Positions 62,797-64,000 of a DNA stretch of 64,000 nucleotides are shown here, one piece after another. The notes under the pieces were generated by a model, which saw nothing but the letters and a program-made list of their open reading frames with translations, did no database searches and was not told the DNA's origin. The position numbers were made by a program, and so were the translations under genes. Source of the DNA: Nitrospinae bacterium AH_259_B05_G02_I21 (GTDB lineage: Bacteria; JADFOP01); NCBI GenBank assembly GCA_027717595.1, contig JALLOF010000004.1, positions 35,999 through 99,998 on the forward strand. The letters run 5' to 3'. The stretch's first letter is position 1, and every line of letters begins with the position of its first letter.

Positions 62797-63459
62797 ATGG
62801 TCTTCCTTGGCATCGACGTCTCAGCTTCGAAGAAGAAGCGACAGGCCATCGCCTTACTGACGGAATCTCTCGAGCTTAAAGAGCTGCGGCTGGAGGAGTG
62901 TACCACGCCCGAAGAGGTTCCGGCCTTGGTGGAGCGGCTACTGGAGGTCGCAGGTCAGCCCGGAGAACAAATAGTGGTCGCCATTGACGCCCCAAGGCGG
63001 GCCATGAGAGAGTGCAGAAATACCCGTCCTGAAATGCCCCTGACGAGGGAGACGGGTCGCTGTGGACGGAAGGCGGAGCTGATAATCGGAGCGATCTTCT
63101 ACACACCATGTGCCGAGTACTTTGAGAAGGGGTTGCGCTGCCCCATAGACCGGATCAAGGGCGGACAGCATCGCTGGATGGAGATAGGCTTCACCTTCTT
63201 TGAGGAGTTCGATCGTCACCTGCCTGCCGAGGACATCATCGAGGTCTTCCCGGTCGAGAGCTACAAATGGTTAGCTAGGATTAATAAGTCCGAGAAGCTG
63301 ATGCTGGACCTAGGCCGCTTTGATCCCAAGCAAAAAGCCGATCAGCTGGACGCGGTCTGCGCCGCCCTGACTGCCCATTATTACAAGGTAGGGAATTTCA
63401 CCGAGATAGGGGATCCGGCCGAGGGAGCTATCATAGTGCCAGAGCGTGGTAGGCCTTGA
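62797..63459 (+). CDS. DUF429-family protein (predicted RNase H-fold nuclease)
   Basis: The 220-residue protein begins MVFLGIDVSASKKKRQAIAL and has VVAIDAPRRAMRECRNT, KGGQHRWMEIGFTFFEE, EVFPVESYKWLA and the C-terminal signature DQLDAVCAALTAHYYKVGNF with GDPAEGAIIVPE. The acidic residues of GID, AIDAP, EVFPVES and DQLDA fit the RNase H-like fold of DUF429. No activity is established for most members. It sits in the accessory tract between the recombinase remnant and the MazG-like pseudogene. Confidence 0.85.
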   Translation: MVFLGIDVSASKKKRQAIALLTESLELKELRLEECTTPEEVPALVERLLEVAGQPGEQIVVAIDAPRRAMRECRNTRPEMPLTRETGRCGRKAELIIGAIFYTPCAEYFEKGLRCPIDRIKGGQHRWMEIGFTFFEEFDRHLPAEDIIEVFPVESYKWLARINKSEKLMLDLGRFDPKQKADQLDAVCAALTAHYYKVGNFTEIGDPAEGAIIVPERGRP

Positions 63460-63529
63460 CAGAGAAATCCTGGCAAACATAACTTGACGATCAAACTCTG
63501 GCGTCACCTATTAGCGTGAGGAGGGCAGC

Positions 63530-63838
63530 ATGGAGAAAATGATCAAGGCGGTGAGGGCCTTCCACCTAAAGCATTAATTTAGAGAAACGGGTGGGGAGGA
63601 CATGCTCTATCGGATGAACCTTATCGTGGAGGAGGTGGGCGAGATTTGTCAGTGCCTCACCAAAGGGCTGGGCAAGGAGAAGTTGGCCGAGGAACATGCC
63701 GACCTCCTTGTGCTCCTGCTGGGCAACTGCATCTAGGCCAATATCGACCTGGAGGCGGCGTTCTGGAAGAAGATGGAGGTGCTCCAAAAGCGGAAGGCCA
63801 AGAAGGTCGGCGATACCATACGGGTCACGGAAACATAA
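63530..63838 (+). pseudogene. MazG-like nucleotide pyrophosphohydrolase with two in-frame stops
   Basis: ATG 63530 follows GAGGAGGG. The frame reads MEKMIKAVRAFHLKH, TAA (63575-63577), FRETGGEDMLYRMNLIVEEV, GEICQCLTKGLGKEKLAEEH, ADLLVLLLGNCI, TAG (63734-63736), ANIDLEAAFWKKMEVLQKRK and ends at TAA 63838. EEVGE and EEHAD are the metal-binding EExxE/ExxD residues of MazG-type enzymes that hydrolyse NTPs. The frame is preserved throughout despite both stops, so inactivation looks recent; readthrough is an alternative. Confidence 0.7.
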
Positions 63839-64000
63839 GAACCAGGAAGGCCACAACCACTACTACTCCCTCGCCTCTCACGCCTGCTCCCGGAAGGGCT
63901 AACGAGAGAGCTCAGGCCCGTCATGATGGGCTTTGGCGCTACCTCTCGCCCCCACGATCCGAATGAAGGAAAGGGGAGGGACATCCAGCATCACGCAGCA
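63839..64000. other. Right edge, no complete gene
   Basis: A frame from ATG 63923 stays open to the window end (MMGFGATSRPHDPNEG...), so a gene may begin here, but no ribosome site or family is evident and I do not call it. Confidence 0.3.

Noticed and set aside
58012-63838. Genetic code change (TAA/TAG as sense codons)
   Set aside because: All three stops end intact housekeeping genes throughout the window, and only two decaying genes carry internal stops.

Overview
The window looks like a GC-rich chromosome of a Gram-negative, uncultured-type bacterium. The visible pathways are the futalosine route to menaquinone, a B12-dependent (class II) ribonucleotide reductase, a phosphofructokinase with diphosphate-type signatures, TPP-riboswitch thiamine synthesis and tRNA genes with encoded CCA ends. 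This combination fits deep lineages such as Desulfobacterota, Nitrospinota, Tectomicrobia or NC10, but nothing here fixes the phylum.

Layout. (1) 1-6622: AT-richer accessory island that continues past the left edge. It holds a 5'-truncated Eco57I/TaqI-type adenine methyltransferase, a TPR protein translationally coupled to an Mrr-type nuclease, a ribbon-helix-helix protein and a terminase-small-subunit-like gene. It ends at a 45-bp 3' fragment of a tRNA gene, the expected scar of tRNA-targeted integration. (2) 6832-7410: promoter and tRNA cluster His-Arg-Lys-Leu with GC hairpins in two spacers, leading into tig-clpP-clpX and a methylmalonyl-CoA-epimerase-like gene. (3) 11203-18607: tRNA-Val, a strong intrinsic terminator just upstream of thrS, then thrS-infC-rpmI-rplT-pheS-pheT and a zapB-like/zapA pair. 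infC begins with AUU inside the thrS stop, and pheT lacks its tRNA-binding (EMAP-II-like) domain. (4) 18672-21633: a secreted trypsin-fold protein without its catalytic triad, then small AT-richer orphan genes with a duplicated gene end. (5) 21714-33275: 42-bp perfect palindrome, nrdJ, SNase-like ORF, a TIR-bounded intergenic element, DoxX, pepA, a membrane glycosyltransferase, nfu, epimerase, dtd, TIGR02757 gene and mscS. (6) 33536-36907, minus strand: TPP riboswitch-terminator-thiSGEC. (7) 36980-46761: YdcF-like and aldo-keto reductase genes, then the menaquinone block ubiD/mqnL-ubiA/mqnP-mqnE-mqnA-mqnC, two secreted proteins and an mqnX-like deaminase. (8) 46826-53283, minus strand: galT-glgA-histidine kinase-response regulator-phosphofructokinase. 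(9) 53504-59391: tmk-holB-ricT-metG-tatD, with tatD fused to a decayed radical-SAM domain. (10) 59552-64000: methyltransferase, orphan gene, tRNA-Gln with terminator, then a second accessory tract with a recombinase lacking its catalytic domain, DUF429 and a MazG-like pseudogene.

The housekeeping parts are orderly. The most unusual items are the TatD/radical-SAM fusion, in which all three cluster cysteines are Ser/Thr and two in-frame stops follow; the coupled TPR-Mrr pair beside an adenine methyltransferase; the triad-less HtrA-like protein; the domain-deleted PheT; and the palindromic or repeated intergenic elements at 21714-21755, 24637-24974 and 33339-33392.
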